Source: Pseudomonas chlororaphis
GTDB lineage: Bacteria; Pseudomonadota; Gammaproteobacteria; Pseudomonadales; Pseudomonadaceae
Direction of reading: 5' to 3'
NCBI RefSeq assembly: GCF_003731765.1
Contig: NZ_MOAL01000003.1
Coordinates: 1-64,000, forward strand
DNA: 64,000 nt
Made by a program: the position numbers and the translations under genes. Under the pieces are notes generated by a model. It did not search any database. It saw only the letters and a list, made by a program, of their open reading frames with translations, and was not told where the DNA came from. Shown in pieces: positions 26,187 through 34,406 of the stretch (within the stretch, counting starts at the first letter, position 1; each line of letters opens with the position of its first letter).

Positions 26187-28358
26187 CTACCAGTAGTAGC
26201 GCAGGGACTGGGCCCACTGGGTATCGCCCAGGCTGCCCTTGAGCTGGCGGAACCAGGCCTTGCGCACCGCCGGCTCGACCCCGGCACCGCCGCAGCGGTT
26301 GTTGCCCGAGGAGGCGTAGCAGTAGATGCCCCGGTACAGCGCATAGGCGCGGTCATTGCGCGGCGCCTTGGGGTTGTTGATCACTTGCTGATAGCCGTCG
26401 AGGCGCGAGAACACCTTGCCCTTGAAGGCCGAGGCGGTGCTGCCCAGGGTGCCGGCCTCGGGCGGTTGATCCAGCGGCATGCCGTCGAGGTCGTTGCGGC
26501 GGATGAAATCACCGAGGCAGTTCAGGCCCTGGGGGTTCTTCGGGTCGAGTTGCAAGGCCGCGGCGCTGGTGGCGATGTTCGGGCAGCGATAGCCGTCGTC
26601 CGGCTCTTCGCCATTCCAGCTGAACAGCGCCAGGCTGGGACCGTCGTTGTAGACGTAGCCCAGGTTGGCCCCGAGCTTTTCCTGGGGCAGTGGCGTGGGC
26701 AGGCGTTGCAGGTCTTCAGCGAACGCCGCGTATTGGCCGCGCATCAGGTCTTTGTAGAGCAGGACGAACAGGGCGCTGCTGCGCTCCACCGGGTCGCTGG
26801 CCTGTTCGGCCTGTTGCCGCAGCAGGTCGGCGCCCGCCACTTGGCGCAGCAGCAAGGCGCGCACCTGGGACGTGCCGATGGGCGAGTCGGCGGCAAACAC
26901 CTTGGCCAGTTGCCCGCTGCGTTCGTAGTTCATCGCCAGGGCCAGTTCCAGCTGTTGCCGTTGCAGCGGCAGTGTGGCCAGGGGCAGCAGTTGCTGCCAG
27001 AGCTCGGCGGCGGCCTTCCAGTCTTGCTTGGCTTCCAGGGCCAGGCCACGCAGGGTCTGTTGGCTGAAGGCCAGGTAATCGAGGCTGGCCGGCAGTTCGG
27101 TGGGCAGTTGTTTCAGCGTCGCGTCCGGCTTCTGCTCAACGTAAAAGCTGAAGGCCGCTTGCAGGTAGGCATACAGCACCGGCTGCTGGGCGAAGCTGGC
27201 CTGCTGTTCCAGCAGCGCGGCGCGGGTCAGGCTGGGTTCAGGCTGGCTGCGCATGGCCATCAGGTCTTTGACCGCCAGCAGCAGTGGCGCCTGCAACGGT
27301 TGCTTGGCGCTCATCAGCAGCTTGTTATCGACTTCCTCCACCAACTCATCCAGGGACTGGTTGCGCAGGTTGTCGTCCTTTTGTGCCAACTGCCAGGCGT
27401 AGTCCTTGGCCAGGGCCTCGGTGTTGCCGCTCAGCCAGTGGGTGCGCCGCAGCAAACCCTTGGCCGAGACGCTGTAGACGCCCTGGGGGTAGGCCTCGAG
27501 GTAGGCAACGAGGCCCGCTTCGGCCTGCTGCATGCCGCTCTGGTCCACCTGGTCCGCCTTCAGCCAGCCGTACTCGTCGAACGCATTTTGCTGGGCCTGG
27601 TTCAGCAGGGTGCGCGCGGCCATGTAGGACGCGGTTTCTTTCAGCCAGGGCTGGCTGCTGTCTTTGAGGGCGGTGAAGGCCTGGCTGGCCTCGGCAAACC
27701 GCCCGCTGTAGAAATCGGCAGCGCCTTGCAGGTAGGTGGCGAAGGCTTTGCCCGTGGCCGACTCGATGCCTGTCGGCAACAGCGCGCCTTGTTGGGCGGT
27801 GTCCCATTGGCAGGCGGTCAACAGATTGACCCGGCTTTGCGCCAGCGTGCGTTGTTCAGCCTGAGGCAGGTCGGCCTGGGTCACGTGCTCGACAAAGGCC
27901 AGGGCGCTGGTTTCGGAGTTGCTGCGGCAGCGGCTGCCTTCCCCGTAGAGGAATTGATCGCCGGCGTTCTCGTCGCTTTCCCGCCGCACCTGAAGGCCGG
28001 CCAACAAGGTGTTGAGCTGACCGTTGTCGGTGGGGGCGGACTCATTCTGCTCGCCATCGGCGGCCACCGGGCTCAGTCGCGACAGGTCAAAAGGCACCGG
28101 GCCGAAGCCTTGGGTCAGGTTGTCCTCGCTCAGCGCGCGGGGCGCCAGCGGCAGGGAGCCGAGGTCGGCCAGCAACAGGCGCAGGTTGACCCGGCTGTCG
28201 TTGCCCGGGTTGAGGGACACCAGGTTGCTGCACGCGTCGAGGCGGTTCTTGACCAGGCTCCACGTCGGGTAACAAATGTCGTCGGAACTGGCGTGGGCCT
28301 GGCTGCTCAGCAGGGAAGCCAATGCCAGGGTCAGGGAGGGCAAAAGACCGATACGCAT
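26187..28358 (-). CDS. Large periplasmic helical-repeat protein of unknown function
   Basis: A 723-residue exported protein with signal peptide SLTLALASLLSSQAHA. After residue 180 it is rich in alpha-helical TPR-like stretches (AADFYSGRFAEASQAFTALKD, ASYMAARTLLNQAQQNAF, WKAAAELWQQLLPLATLPLQRQQ, split here). Pseudomonas relatives are sometimes labelled YfiO/BamD-like because of such repeats, but there is no lipobox and the protein is far longer than BamD. Several cysteines (CYPTW, CSNL, CRSN, CQWD, CYASSGNNRCGG) suggest disulfides. It forms an operon with the DUF3142 gene downstream. Function unknown; a scaffold or envelope role is only a guess. Confidence 0.65.
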   Translation of the reverse strand: MRIGLLPSLTLALASLLSSQAHASSDDICYPTWSLVKNRLDACSNLVSLNPGNDSRVNLRLLLADLGSLPLAPRALSEDNLTQGFGPVPFDLSRLSPVAADGEQNESAPTDNGQLNTLLAGLQVRRESDENAGDQFLYGEGSRCRSNSETSALAFVEHVTQADLPQAEQRTLAQSRVNLLTACQWDTAQQGALLPTGIESATGKAFATYLQGAADFYSGRFAEASQAFTALKDSSQPWLKETASYMAARTLLNQAQQNAFDEYGWLKADQVDQSGMQQAEAGLVAYLEAYPQGVYSVSAKGLLRRTHWLSGNTEALAKDYAWQLAQKDDNLRNQSLDELVEEVDNKLLMSAKQPLQAPLLLAVKDLMAMRSQPEPSLTRAALLEQQASFAQQPVLYAYLQAAFSFYVEQKPDATLKQLPTELPASLDYLAFSQQTLRGLALEAKQDWKAAAELWQQLLPLATLPLQRQQLELALAMNYERSGQLAKVFAADSPIGTSQVRALLLRQVAGADLLRQQAEQASDPVERSSALFVLLYKDLMRGQYAAFAEDLQRLPTPLPQEKLGANLGYVYNDGPSLALFSWNGEEPDDGYRCPNIATSAAALQLDPKNPQGLNCLGDFIRRNDLDGMPLDQPPEAGTLGSTASAFKGKVFSRLDGYQQVINNPKAPRNDRAYALYRGIYCYASSGNNRCGGAGVEPAVRKAWFRQLKGSLGDTQWAQSLRYYW

Positions 28359-28568
28359 GAATTGTCCTTAATCCGCACAGCGGTGAATTCGATGGGCCGA
28401 GAATGTGGCGAATCATACAGAAGCCAGGGCCGGGTCAGGGCGGCTGTCGCTGCGCTTTGTGATGGGATCGAGGCAGCGTTTTCCGGAACCGTGGGCAGAC
28501 GGCTGGCCTTTGCGGTTTTTCCGGCAAAAGAAGATGCTGTGGCCCATGCCTGAGCGACGGGGGAACGG

Positions 28569-30176
28569 ATGGAATTGCCTAGAGCAGCGGAACTGGCCGG
28601 TCGGCCGCTGGCGCTTCAGCCTCGGGGCTTCCAAGGGCTTTGGCGGCTGGCGCTCGACTATGGGCTGCTGCCGATCCTGGCGCTGGCGACGCTGACCCGC
28701 TGCTATGGCCTCACGGACGCGGCCATTTGGGGCGATGAAGGTTCCAGCCTGTTGCTCAGCCAGTATTCCCTCGGGGAGATCTGGTTCCACGCGGCTCACG
28801 ATGTTCATCCACCGTTGTATTTCGTGGCGCTGCACGGCTGGGTCGAGCTGTTTGGCGACGGGATCTTTTCAGTCCGTCTGTTCAGTGCCTTGCCGGGCAT
28901 CGTCACGGTCGGCCTGGGTGTGTGGCTGGTGGGGCTGCTGGCCACCCGACGTGCAGCGGTCCTTGCCGGCGTGCTCCTGGCGTTGCTGCCCACGGCGGTG
29001 CGCTACAGCCAGGAAGTGCGCATGTACGCCTTGCTCGGCGTGTGGCTGCTGGGGGCGACCATCGCCCTGGTGTATTGGTTGCGCCAGCCGCAACGCCAGC
29101 GCTACCTGGTGATGTACGGGTTGCTGATGAGCCTGGGGTTCTACACCCATTACTTCACCACCTTCTGCGTCTTGGCCCACTGGCTGTACCTGGCGATGAT
29201 CCCGGGCTCCTTGACCCCGCGCCCGATCACCCGGCCCGGCTGGTGGCTGGCCAACGTGGGGATTGTCCTGCTGTTCCTGCCCTGGCTGCCGGGGCTGGTG
29301 GACCTGCTGCAGCACCTCGATCAGCTCAAGGCCAATGGCGATGTGGGCTGGGAACCGGCGGTCGACCTTGGGTCGTTGCCATCCATGGTCTGGCAGTTGC
29401 TGACCCAGGATGAGGGCGAAGGGCTACCCGGGCCGCTGTACCTGGGGTTGCCGTTGTTGATGCTGCTGGTGAGCGGCTGGGTGGCCTGGCGCGACGACTC
29501 GCCCCTGCGCCTGCAGCGTCTGCTGGTGAGCTACAGCCTGGTGCCGCTGCTGCTGGTTTTTGCCGTGTCGTTCCTCTCGCCGGTGTTTATCGAACGCTAC
29601 CTGACCGCCTATGCCCTGGGCCTGCCGCTGCTGGTCGCGATTGCTGTCGACGCCCTGCTGGAACGCCGCCGCCGGTGGCTGGCCGTGGCCTTGCTGCTGG
29701 TGTTCCTCGGGGTCGAGGGCGTGGGGCTGAAGAACAACACCGAGGTGGACGTGAATGACCAGATCAATGTCATGGTCGAGCAGGTGAATGAGCAGTACCG
29801 GCCGGGGGACCGGATCGTCATCAGCGACCTGCTCTGGTACCTGAGTTACGTGTATTACAACCGCACTGGTGCCGAGCCGCTGCTGTATACGCCGCCCTTG
29901 CCCAACGGCCTGTCCAGCCGGCCCAACGCCTATGGTTTCGGCACCCTGGTGGATCAGCAGGCGGACCACATCTATGTCGACCACCTGGCGTCACTGCCGA
30001 CCGGCAGCGGCCGGGTCTGGCTGATCAGCACCGAGGACCAGCCGGATGAGTTCGCCCCGTTGCCAGCGGGTTGGCACGCCACCAATGAGTTTGCCGCGGG
30101 CAATGTGCGGGCGCGCTTGATGCTGATCTGCCCGGCGCCAGCGGTGCTCTGGGCCGGTGTCTGCCACGCCGGTTAA
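28569..30176 (+). CDS. Membrane glycosyltransferase, GT39/ArnT-like
   Basis: A 535-residue polytopic protein of the PMT/ArnT superfamily, which transfers sugars from polyprenyl-phosphate donors on the periplasmic side. The first periplasmic loop has the catalytic acidic pair D56-E57 (AIWGDEGSS), followed by HDVHPPLYFVALHGW and SVRLFSALPG, all family hallmarks. About 10 helices follow to residue 395. The C-terminal 140 residues (VDVNDQINVMVEQVNEQYRPGDRIVIS) are periplasmic. It is divergent from the helical-repeat gene across a 210-base gap. Acceptor and sugar are unknown. Confidence 0.83.
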   Translation: MELPRAAELAGRPLALQPRGFQGLWRLALDYGLLPILALATLTRCYGLTDAAIWGDEGSSLLLSQYSLGEIWFHAAHDVHPPLYFVALHGWVELFGDGIFSVRLFSALPGIVTVGLGVWLVGLLATRRAAVLAGVLLALLPTAVRYSQEVRMYALLGVWLLGATIALVYWLRQPQRQRYLVMYGLLMSLGFYTHYFTTFCVLAHWLYLAMIPGSLTPRPITRPGWWLANVGIVLLFLPWLPGLVDLLQHLDQLKANGDVGWEPAVDLGSLPSMVWQLLTQDEGEGLPGPLYLGLPLLMLLVSGWVAWRDDSPLRLQRLLVSYSLVPLLLVFAVSFLSPVFIERYLTAYALGLPLLVAIAVDALLERRRRWLAVALLLVFLGVEGVGLKNNTEVDVNDQINVMVEQVNEQYRPGDRIVISDLLWYLSYVYYNRTGAEPLLYTPPLPNGLSSRPNAYGFGTLVDQQADHIYVDHLASLPTGSGRVWLISTEDQPDEFAPLPAGWHATNEFAAGNVRARLMLICPAPAVLWAGVCHAG

Positions 30177-30200
30177 AGGGGCAGGGCGGCGCGCTCCGGG

Positions 30201-30959
30201 TCAGGGTTTGGAAGACAGGTCGGCCATGCCCTTGAGCAACTCGATGGGCAGCGGAAACACGATGGTCGAGGTCTTGTCGCCGGCAATCGCCCCCAGGGTC
30301 TGCATGTAGCGCAACTGCATGGCCCCGGGTTGGCGCCCGAGCATTTCGGCGGCTTGCATGAGTTTTTCCGAGGCCTGCAATTCCCCTTCGGCGTGGATCA
30401 CCTTGGCCCGCCGTTCGCGTTCGGCCTCGGCTTGCTTGGCAATGGCGCGGACCATGGATTCGTTGAGGTCCACGTGCTTGATCTCAACGTTCGCCACCTT
30501 GATTCCCCAGGCGTCGGTCTGGGCGTCCAGCACTTGCTGGATATCGACGTTAAGGCGCTCGCGCTCGGCCAACAGTTCATCCAGCTCATGCTTGCCCAGC
30601 ACCGCGCGCAGTGTGGTTTGCGCCAGTTGGCTGGTGGCCATGAGGAAGTCCTCCACCTGGATGATCGACTTCTGCGGGTCGAGCACGCGGAAGTACAGCA
30701 CGGCGTTGACCTTGACCGAGACGTTGTCGCGGGTGATCACGTCTTGCGGCGGCACATCCAGCACCACGGTGCGCAGGTCGACGCGGACCATCTGCTGCAC
30801 CACCGGAATCAGCAGGATCAGCCCCGGCCCCTTGACCTGCCAGAAGCGCCCGAGCTGAAACACCACGCCGCGCTCGTACTCGCGCAGGATGCGAAAGGTC
30901 GAGGCGGCCAGCGCGATCAACAGCGCCAGCAGCGCACCGAACAGCAATTGCATGAACAT
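30201..30959 (-). CDS. Slipin/stomatin-like SPFH membrane protein
   Basis: A 252-residue SPFH/Band 7 protein with one N-terminal membrane helix ([17 protein letters not shown]), then the domain [15 protein letters not shown]...[23 protein letters not shown] helical coiled coil (about 160-210: [21 protein letters not shown]) follows. Slipins pair with NfeD proteases and organise membrane microdomains or quality control. The start lies one base after the NfeD stop with GAGGAGG inside the end of that gene, so the two are translationally coupled. Confidence 0.92.
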   Translation of the reverse strand: MFMQLLFGALLALLIALAASTFRILREYERGVVFQLGRFWQVKGPGLILLIPVVQQMVRVDLRTVVLDVPPQDVITRDNVSVKVNAVLYFRVLDPQKSIIQVEDFLMATSQLAQTTLRAVLGKHELDELLAERERLNVDIQQVLDAQTDAWGIKVANVEIKHVDLNESMVRAIAKQAEAERERRAKVIHAEGELQASEKLMQAAEMLGRQPGAMQLRYMQTLGAIAGDKTSTIVFPLPIELLKGMADLSSKP

Positions 30960-30960
30960 G

Positions 30961-32295
30961 TCATCCTCCTCGCGGCGCCGCCGGGGCTGCCGTCACTTCC
31001 AAGAGCAGCCCTTTGCGCGCCACCACCCGCACCCCCTGCCCGGGGCTCAGGGGCGTGGCGCTCAGCACCTGCCAGTTTTCACCTTGCAACTGCACCCAGC
31101 CGTTGTAGGCGTTGTTCGCTTGCACCTGGGTGATGGTGGTGTGGCTGCCCACCAGGCCCGCATCGCCGCTGACCAATTGGCGCTTGCGCGCGCCCAGGGC
31201 CATGCTCGCCAGCGCCACCAGCAGCACCGCGCTGATCACCGCCAGGCCGACGATCAAGGGCAGGGGGATGCCATAGCCGGGGAGGTCGGTGTCCATCAGC
31301 ATCACCGCGCCGGCGACAAAGGCAATGATGCCGCCGAAGCCGATCACCCCGAAGGTCGGCAGGAAGGCCTCGGCCACCATAAAGGCGATGCCCAGCAGGA
31401 TCAGGGCCACGCCGGCGTAGTTCACCGGCAGCAGTTGCAGGGCGTAGAGCCCCAGCAGCAGGCAAATCCCGCCCAGCACCCCGGGCACCGCAGTGCCGGG
31501 GCTGACGAACTCGAAGAACAGACCGTAGATACCCAGCATCAGCAGAACCAGGGCCACGCTGGGGTGGGTGATCACCGACAGCACCTGGCTGCGCCAGTCC
31601 GGGTCGTAGTGGATCAGCGCGGCCCCCAGGGTGTGCAGTTGCACTTCATGGCCCGCAGCGTTCAGGGGCTTGCCATCGAGCTGTTTGAGCAGGGCGCCGA
31701 GATCGTCCGCCAGGTAATCCACCACCTTGAGTTTCAGGGCTTCCTGGGCCGACAGGCTGGCCGCCTGGCGCACCGCTTGTTCCGCCCAGTCGGCGTTGCG
31801 CCCGCGCAATTGCGCCAGGCCACGGATGTAGGCAGCGGCGTCGTTGATCGGCTTGTGCGTCAGGGTCTCGCCCGCCGAGTCGCTGGGTGATGGAGCGGGC
31901 CCGGCATTGAGTTGCACCGGTGTGGCAGCGCCCAGGTTCGTGCCCGGGGCCATGGCGGCGATATGGCTGGCGTAGAGGATATAGGTGCCGGCACTGGCAG
32001 CCCGGGCGCCGCTGGGGGCGACGTAGGTGGCCACTGGCACGGGGCTGGCGAGAATCGCCTGGATGATGGTACGCATCGAGGTGTCGAGCCCGCCGGGGGT
32101 GTCGATGCCGATCACCACCAATTGCGCCTGTTGTTCGGCCGCCCGGTTCAGGCCGCGCACCACGTAGTCGGCGCTGGCCGGGCTGATGACACCGTTGAGC
32201 GTCAGCACCACCACCGGGGCCGCGGCCCAGGCCTGAACGCTCGACAACCCGATCAGCCCGGCCAGCAGCCATGTCCGCCACCCGCACCTGTTCAT
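30961..32295 (-). CDS. NfeD-family membrane-bound serine protease
   Basis: A 444-residue ClpP-class membrane protease, partner of the slipin encoded directly downstream. A signal peptide (about 1-26) is followed by a protease domain with the catalytic serine S101 in [10 protein letters not shown]. The general-base lysine is likely K148 in [10 protein letters not shown]. Four to five membrane helices (about 225-345) and a C-terminal OB-fold NfeD domain ([21 protein letters not shown]) complete it. The ATG at 32295 follows AGGAGG at five bases. A more distal in-frame start exists at 32316 but is not favoured. Known relatives cleave the C-terminal tail of stomatin-like proteins. Confidence 0.92.
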   Translation of the reverse strand: MNRCGWRTWLLAGLIGLSSVQAWAAAPVVVLTLNGVISPASADYVVRGLNRAAEQQAQLVVIGIDTPGGLDTSMRTIIQAILASPVPVATYVAPSGARAASAGTYILYASHIAAMAPGTNLGAATPVQLNAGPAPSPSDSAGETLTHKPINDAAAYIRGLAQLRGRNADWAEQAVRQAASLSAQEALKLKVVDYLADDLGALLKQLDGKPLNAAGHEVQLHTLGAALIHYDPDWRSQVLSVITHPSVALVLLMLGIYGLFFEFVSPGTAVPGVLGGICLLLGLYALQLLPVNYAGVALILLGIAFMVAEAFLPTFGVIGFGGIIAFVAGAVMLMDTDLPGYGIPLPLIVGLAVISAVLLVALASMALGARKRQLVSGDAGLVGSHTTITQVQANNAYNGWVQLQGENWQVLSATPLSPGQGVRVVARKGLLLEVTAAPAAPRGG

Positions 32296-32506
32296 CTGAC
32301 CCTCCTGGAGAGTCACGCACCGCGTTTGGGGTTCGTTGATTGGCTCTATGGGTTGAGTCTAGTTGAGCCCGGGCTGGTTGAATTTTGTACAGCCAATAAC
32401 GGCGCTGCCGTTCGGAAGTTAATGGCCTTGGGCCGGGTTGGCCGACCTAGACTGAAGACACAGCCCACCATTGCCCTGAAGCGGATTCAGGGTCGCGAGG
32501 TGCATC

Positions 32507-32968
32507 ATGCGCATGGCAAAAACGGTGCAACGCAGCCTGGAACAGGCCCATTGCCAATTTGATCTGGTGACCCACCCCCATTCGGCCAGCAGCCTGGAGA
32601 CGGCGCGTGTCGCGGGTATTCCCGCCGAGCGGGTGGCCAAGTCGGTGATCCTCGACGACCGCCACGGCCATTACCTGATGGCGGTGCTGCCCGCCAGCCG
32701 CCACCTGGACTGGAGCAAGGTTCGCGGCAGCGGCGAGTGGCAGTTGACCCGGGAAAGTACCCTGGCCCATCTGTTCAACGACTGTGAGCGCGGCGCGGTG
32801 CCTGCCCTGGGCGAATCCTATGGCCTGGACATGCTGATCGACCCCTTGTTGACCCGGCAGCAAGACATCTACGTAGAAGCGGGCAACCACCACAATCTGG
32901 TGCACATGAGCATGGAGCAATACCTGAAAATGGTGCCCCATGCCCAAGTCTGTGAACTCAGCCACTGA
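32507..32968 (+). CDS. YbaK/ProX-like aminoacyl-tRNA deacylase
   Basis: A 153-residue cytoplasmic protein of the YbaK/EbsC superfamily, which hydrolyses mischarged aminoacyl-tRNAs. Recognisable parts are the N-terminal ETARVAGIPAERVAKSVILDD with the conserved K of this family, the strand YLMAVLPASRHLD, and GAVPALGESYGLDMLID. The exact amino-acid specificity cannot be told. An ATG at 32513 is also in frame. The upstream 211-base gap towards nfeD holds both promoters. No strong motif is recognised there. Confidence 0.8.
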   Translation: MRMAKTVQRSLEQAHCQFDLVTHPHSASSLETARVAGIPAERVAKSVILDDRHGHYLMAVLPASRHLDWSKVRGSGEWQLTRESTLAHLFNDCERGAVPALGESYGLDMLIDPLLTRQQDIYVEAGNHHNLVHMSMEQYLKMVPHAQVCELSH

Positions 32969-33004
32969 CCGACAGCGCCGTACTCCGATGATCAAGGAGG
33001 CCCC

Positions 33005-33253
33005 ATGGAATCACCGACCCACAGCTTGCCATCCCTGTTCAAACAGCTCGGCCTGGCCGACGACCCGGTGAGCATCGATCGTTTTATCGCCACCCATTCG
33101 CCGCTCAAGCCCGAGCTGCATTTGGCGGATGCGTTTTTCTGGAGCCCGAGCCAGGCGCAATTCCTGCGTGAAGAAGTGCTCGACGACGCGGACTGGGCGG
33201 AGGTGGTGGATCAGTTGGATGTGTTGCTGAGGATGGGGCGGGGAGGCGGATAA
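33005..33253 (+). CDS. DUF2789-family small protein
   Basis: An 82-residue protein with LFKQLGLADDPVSIDRFIATH and LHLADAFFWSPSQAQFLREE followed by an acidic helix DDADWAEVVDQLDVLL. This is the DUF2789 pattern found widely in pseudomonads. It has no known function. AAGGAGG lies 6 bases before the ATG, an excellent ribosome binding site. It may be co-transcribed with the YbaK-like gene (36-base gap). Confidence 0.85.
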   Translation: MESPTHSLPSLFKQLGLADDPVSIDRFIATHSPLKPELHLADAFFWSPSQAQFLREEVLDDADWAEVVDQLDVLLRMGRGGG

Positions 33254-33291
33254 GTGCAGGTTGTTGATATGAGGTATTTAGACCAAAATAA

Positions 33292-33309
33292 CGACCTTAA
33301 TTGAGGTCG
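33292..33309. promoter_or_regulatory. Inverted repeat before the toxin-antitoxin pair (candidate operator)
   Basis: The arms cgacct and aggtcg surround a six-base centre and end six bases before the antitoxin ATG. The right arm includes the gene's GAGG ribosome binding site. Type II antitoxins commonly autorepress through such palindromes. Confidence 0.5.
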
Positions 33310-33314
33310 ATAAT

Positions 33315-33560
33315 ATGCAAAGCATTCTGGCTGACAAAGCCGTCAGCGTCTCTGAATTGAAGAAGAACCCATCCGCTGTCTTGAGCAGCGCCCAAGGCGG
33401 GCCTGTAGCGGTGTTGAACCACAATCGCGTCATGGGCTACATGGTGCCTGCTGAGGTTTTTGAAGCCTTGATGGAGCGTCTGGATGATTTGGAGTTGGCG
33501 CAGATCGTTCGAGCCAGGAGCCATGAGACGCCTGTTCCGGTAAGCCTGGATGACTTATAG
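33315..33560 (+). CDS. Phd/YefM-family antitoxin
   Basis: An 81-residue antitoxin. The N-terminal half has the Phd/YefM DNA-binding pattern VSVSELKKNPSAVLSSAQGGPVAVLNHNRVMGYMVPAEVFEAL (here one continuous domain, about residues 10-52). The acidic C-terminal tail (LDDLELAQIVRARSH...SLDDL) is expected to wrap the toxin. It overlaps the toxin gene by 11 bases, typical of type II modules. Confidence 0.88.
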   Translation: MQSILADKAVSVSELKKNPSAVLSSAQGGPVAVLNHNRVMGYMVPAEVFEALMERLDDLELAQIVRARSHETPVPVSLDDL

Positions 33561-33831
33561 GCTTGAGTTCCTGCCTTCGGCGCGCAAGGAGTGGGACAAG
33601 TTAGGGCACACGCTTCGTGAGCAATTCAAGAAGAAACTCGCGGAGCGTCTTGAGGGGCCTCGAGTTATTGCCGATGCTCTGCATGGTTTGCCTGACTGTT
33701 ACAAGATCAAGCTCAGGGCGTCGGGCTACCGACTGGTTTATCAAGTGATCGACGAGCGCGTGGTGGTGTCGGTCGTCACTGTTGGTAAACGCGAACGCGG
33801 AGCCGTGTACGAACGGGCGAAGAAGCGTTGA
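33550..33831 (+). CDS. RelE/ParE-superfamily toxin
   Basis: A 93-residue basic protein with the RelE-type layout: YRLEFLPSARKEWDKLG, a helix LREQFKKKLAERLEGP, then LPDCYKIKLRASGYRLVYQV and VVSVVTVGKRERGAVYERA. The R in LRASGYRLVY and the late K-R-E-R cluster fit the mRNA-interferase group (RelE) better than the gyrase-targeting ParE group. Activity is inferred. It is translationally coupled to the antitoxin by an 11-base overlap. Confidence 0.88.
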   Translation: MTYRLEFLPSARKEWDKLGHTLREQFKKKLAERLEGPRVIADALHGLPDCYKIKLRASGYRLVYQVIDERVVVSVVTVGKRERGAVYERAKKR

Positions 33832-33885
33832 GGCGCGCTCCGGGATAAGCGCCTGATGACCCGCACTGGGTAATTGTTACAAAAC

Positions 33886-33915
33886 TTGACTGAATTTATT
33901 CGCCAATGACATATT
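33886..33915 (+). promoter_or_regulatory. Candidate sigma-70 promoter of the efflux operon
   Basis: TTGACT (33886-33891) and CATATT (33910-33915) are separated by 18 bases in an AT-rich stretch. They lie just before the inverted repeat at 33920-33933 and the MarR gene. Confidence 0.45.
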
Positions 33916-33919
33916 GATA

Positions 33920-33933
33920 GTTAGCAAACTAAC
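33920..33933. promoter_or_regulatory. MarR-type operator
   Basis: The perfect inverted repeat GTTAG-CAAA-CTAAC lies between the candidate -10 element and the MarR start codon, where binding would block transcription. MarR proteins of aromatic-acid efflux operons usually autorepress from such sites. Confidence 0.6.
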
Positions 33934-33938
33934 AGTGT

Positions 33939-34406
33939 GTGAACAGTCTTGTGTCCAGCACCCTCGAAGCGCTCCAGATGAACATCAGCAGTGGCATGGT
34001 GGTCGCCGCCCGGCATTGGCGGCGGATCTGCCAGACCACCCTGGTCAACTACGGTATTTCCGAAGCCTGCGCCGTGCCCCTGTTGATGATCGGGCGCCTG
34101 GGCGAGGGTGTGCGCCAGGTCACCGTGGCCCAGGCGGCGGGGATGGAAAGCCCGTCCCTGGTACGTCTGCTGGATCAACTCTGCAACGCCGGCTACGTCT
34201 GTCGCAGCGAAGACCCGAATGATCGCCGGGCCAAGTGCCTGAGCCTCACCGCCAGCGGTCGCGAGTTGGTGCAGGCGGTGGAAACGGAGCTGGTGCGCCT
34301 GCGCCGTGAAGTTCTGGAAGGCATCGCACCGTCAGACCTGGAAGCCGCGTTGCGGGTGATTCGCGCCTTCGAATCGGCCGGCCCGCTGCCGGTGACCGGC
34401 TCTTGA
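33939..34406 (+). CDS. MarR-family transcriptional regulator
   Basis: A 155-residue winged-helix regulator. HWRRICQTTLVNYGISEACAVPL is followed by the DNA-recognition region VTVAQAAGMESPSLVRLLDQLCNAGYVCRSEDPNDRRAKCLSLT (about 60-105), with the family D-x-R-D/N-R-R signature as DPNDRR. It is the first gene of a five-gene efflux operon and its stop overlaps the FUSC start (TTGA). Derepression by an aromatic acid is the likely logic. The GTG at 33939 gives this length. Alternatives are GTG 33951 and ATG 33978, and no strong ribosome binding site decides. Confidence 0.88.
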   Translation: MNSLVSSTLEALQMNISSGMVVAARHWRRICQTTLVNYGISEACAVPLLMIGRLGEGVRQVTVAQAAGMESPSLVRLLDQLCNAGYVCRSEDPNDRRAKCLSLTASGRELVQAVETELVRLRREVLEGIAPSDLEAALRVIRAFESAGPLPVTGS

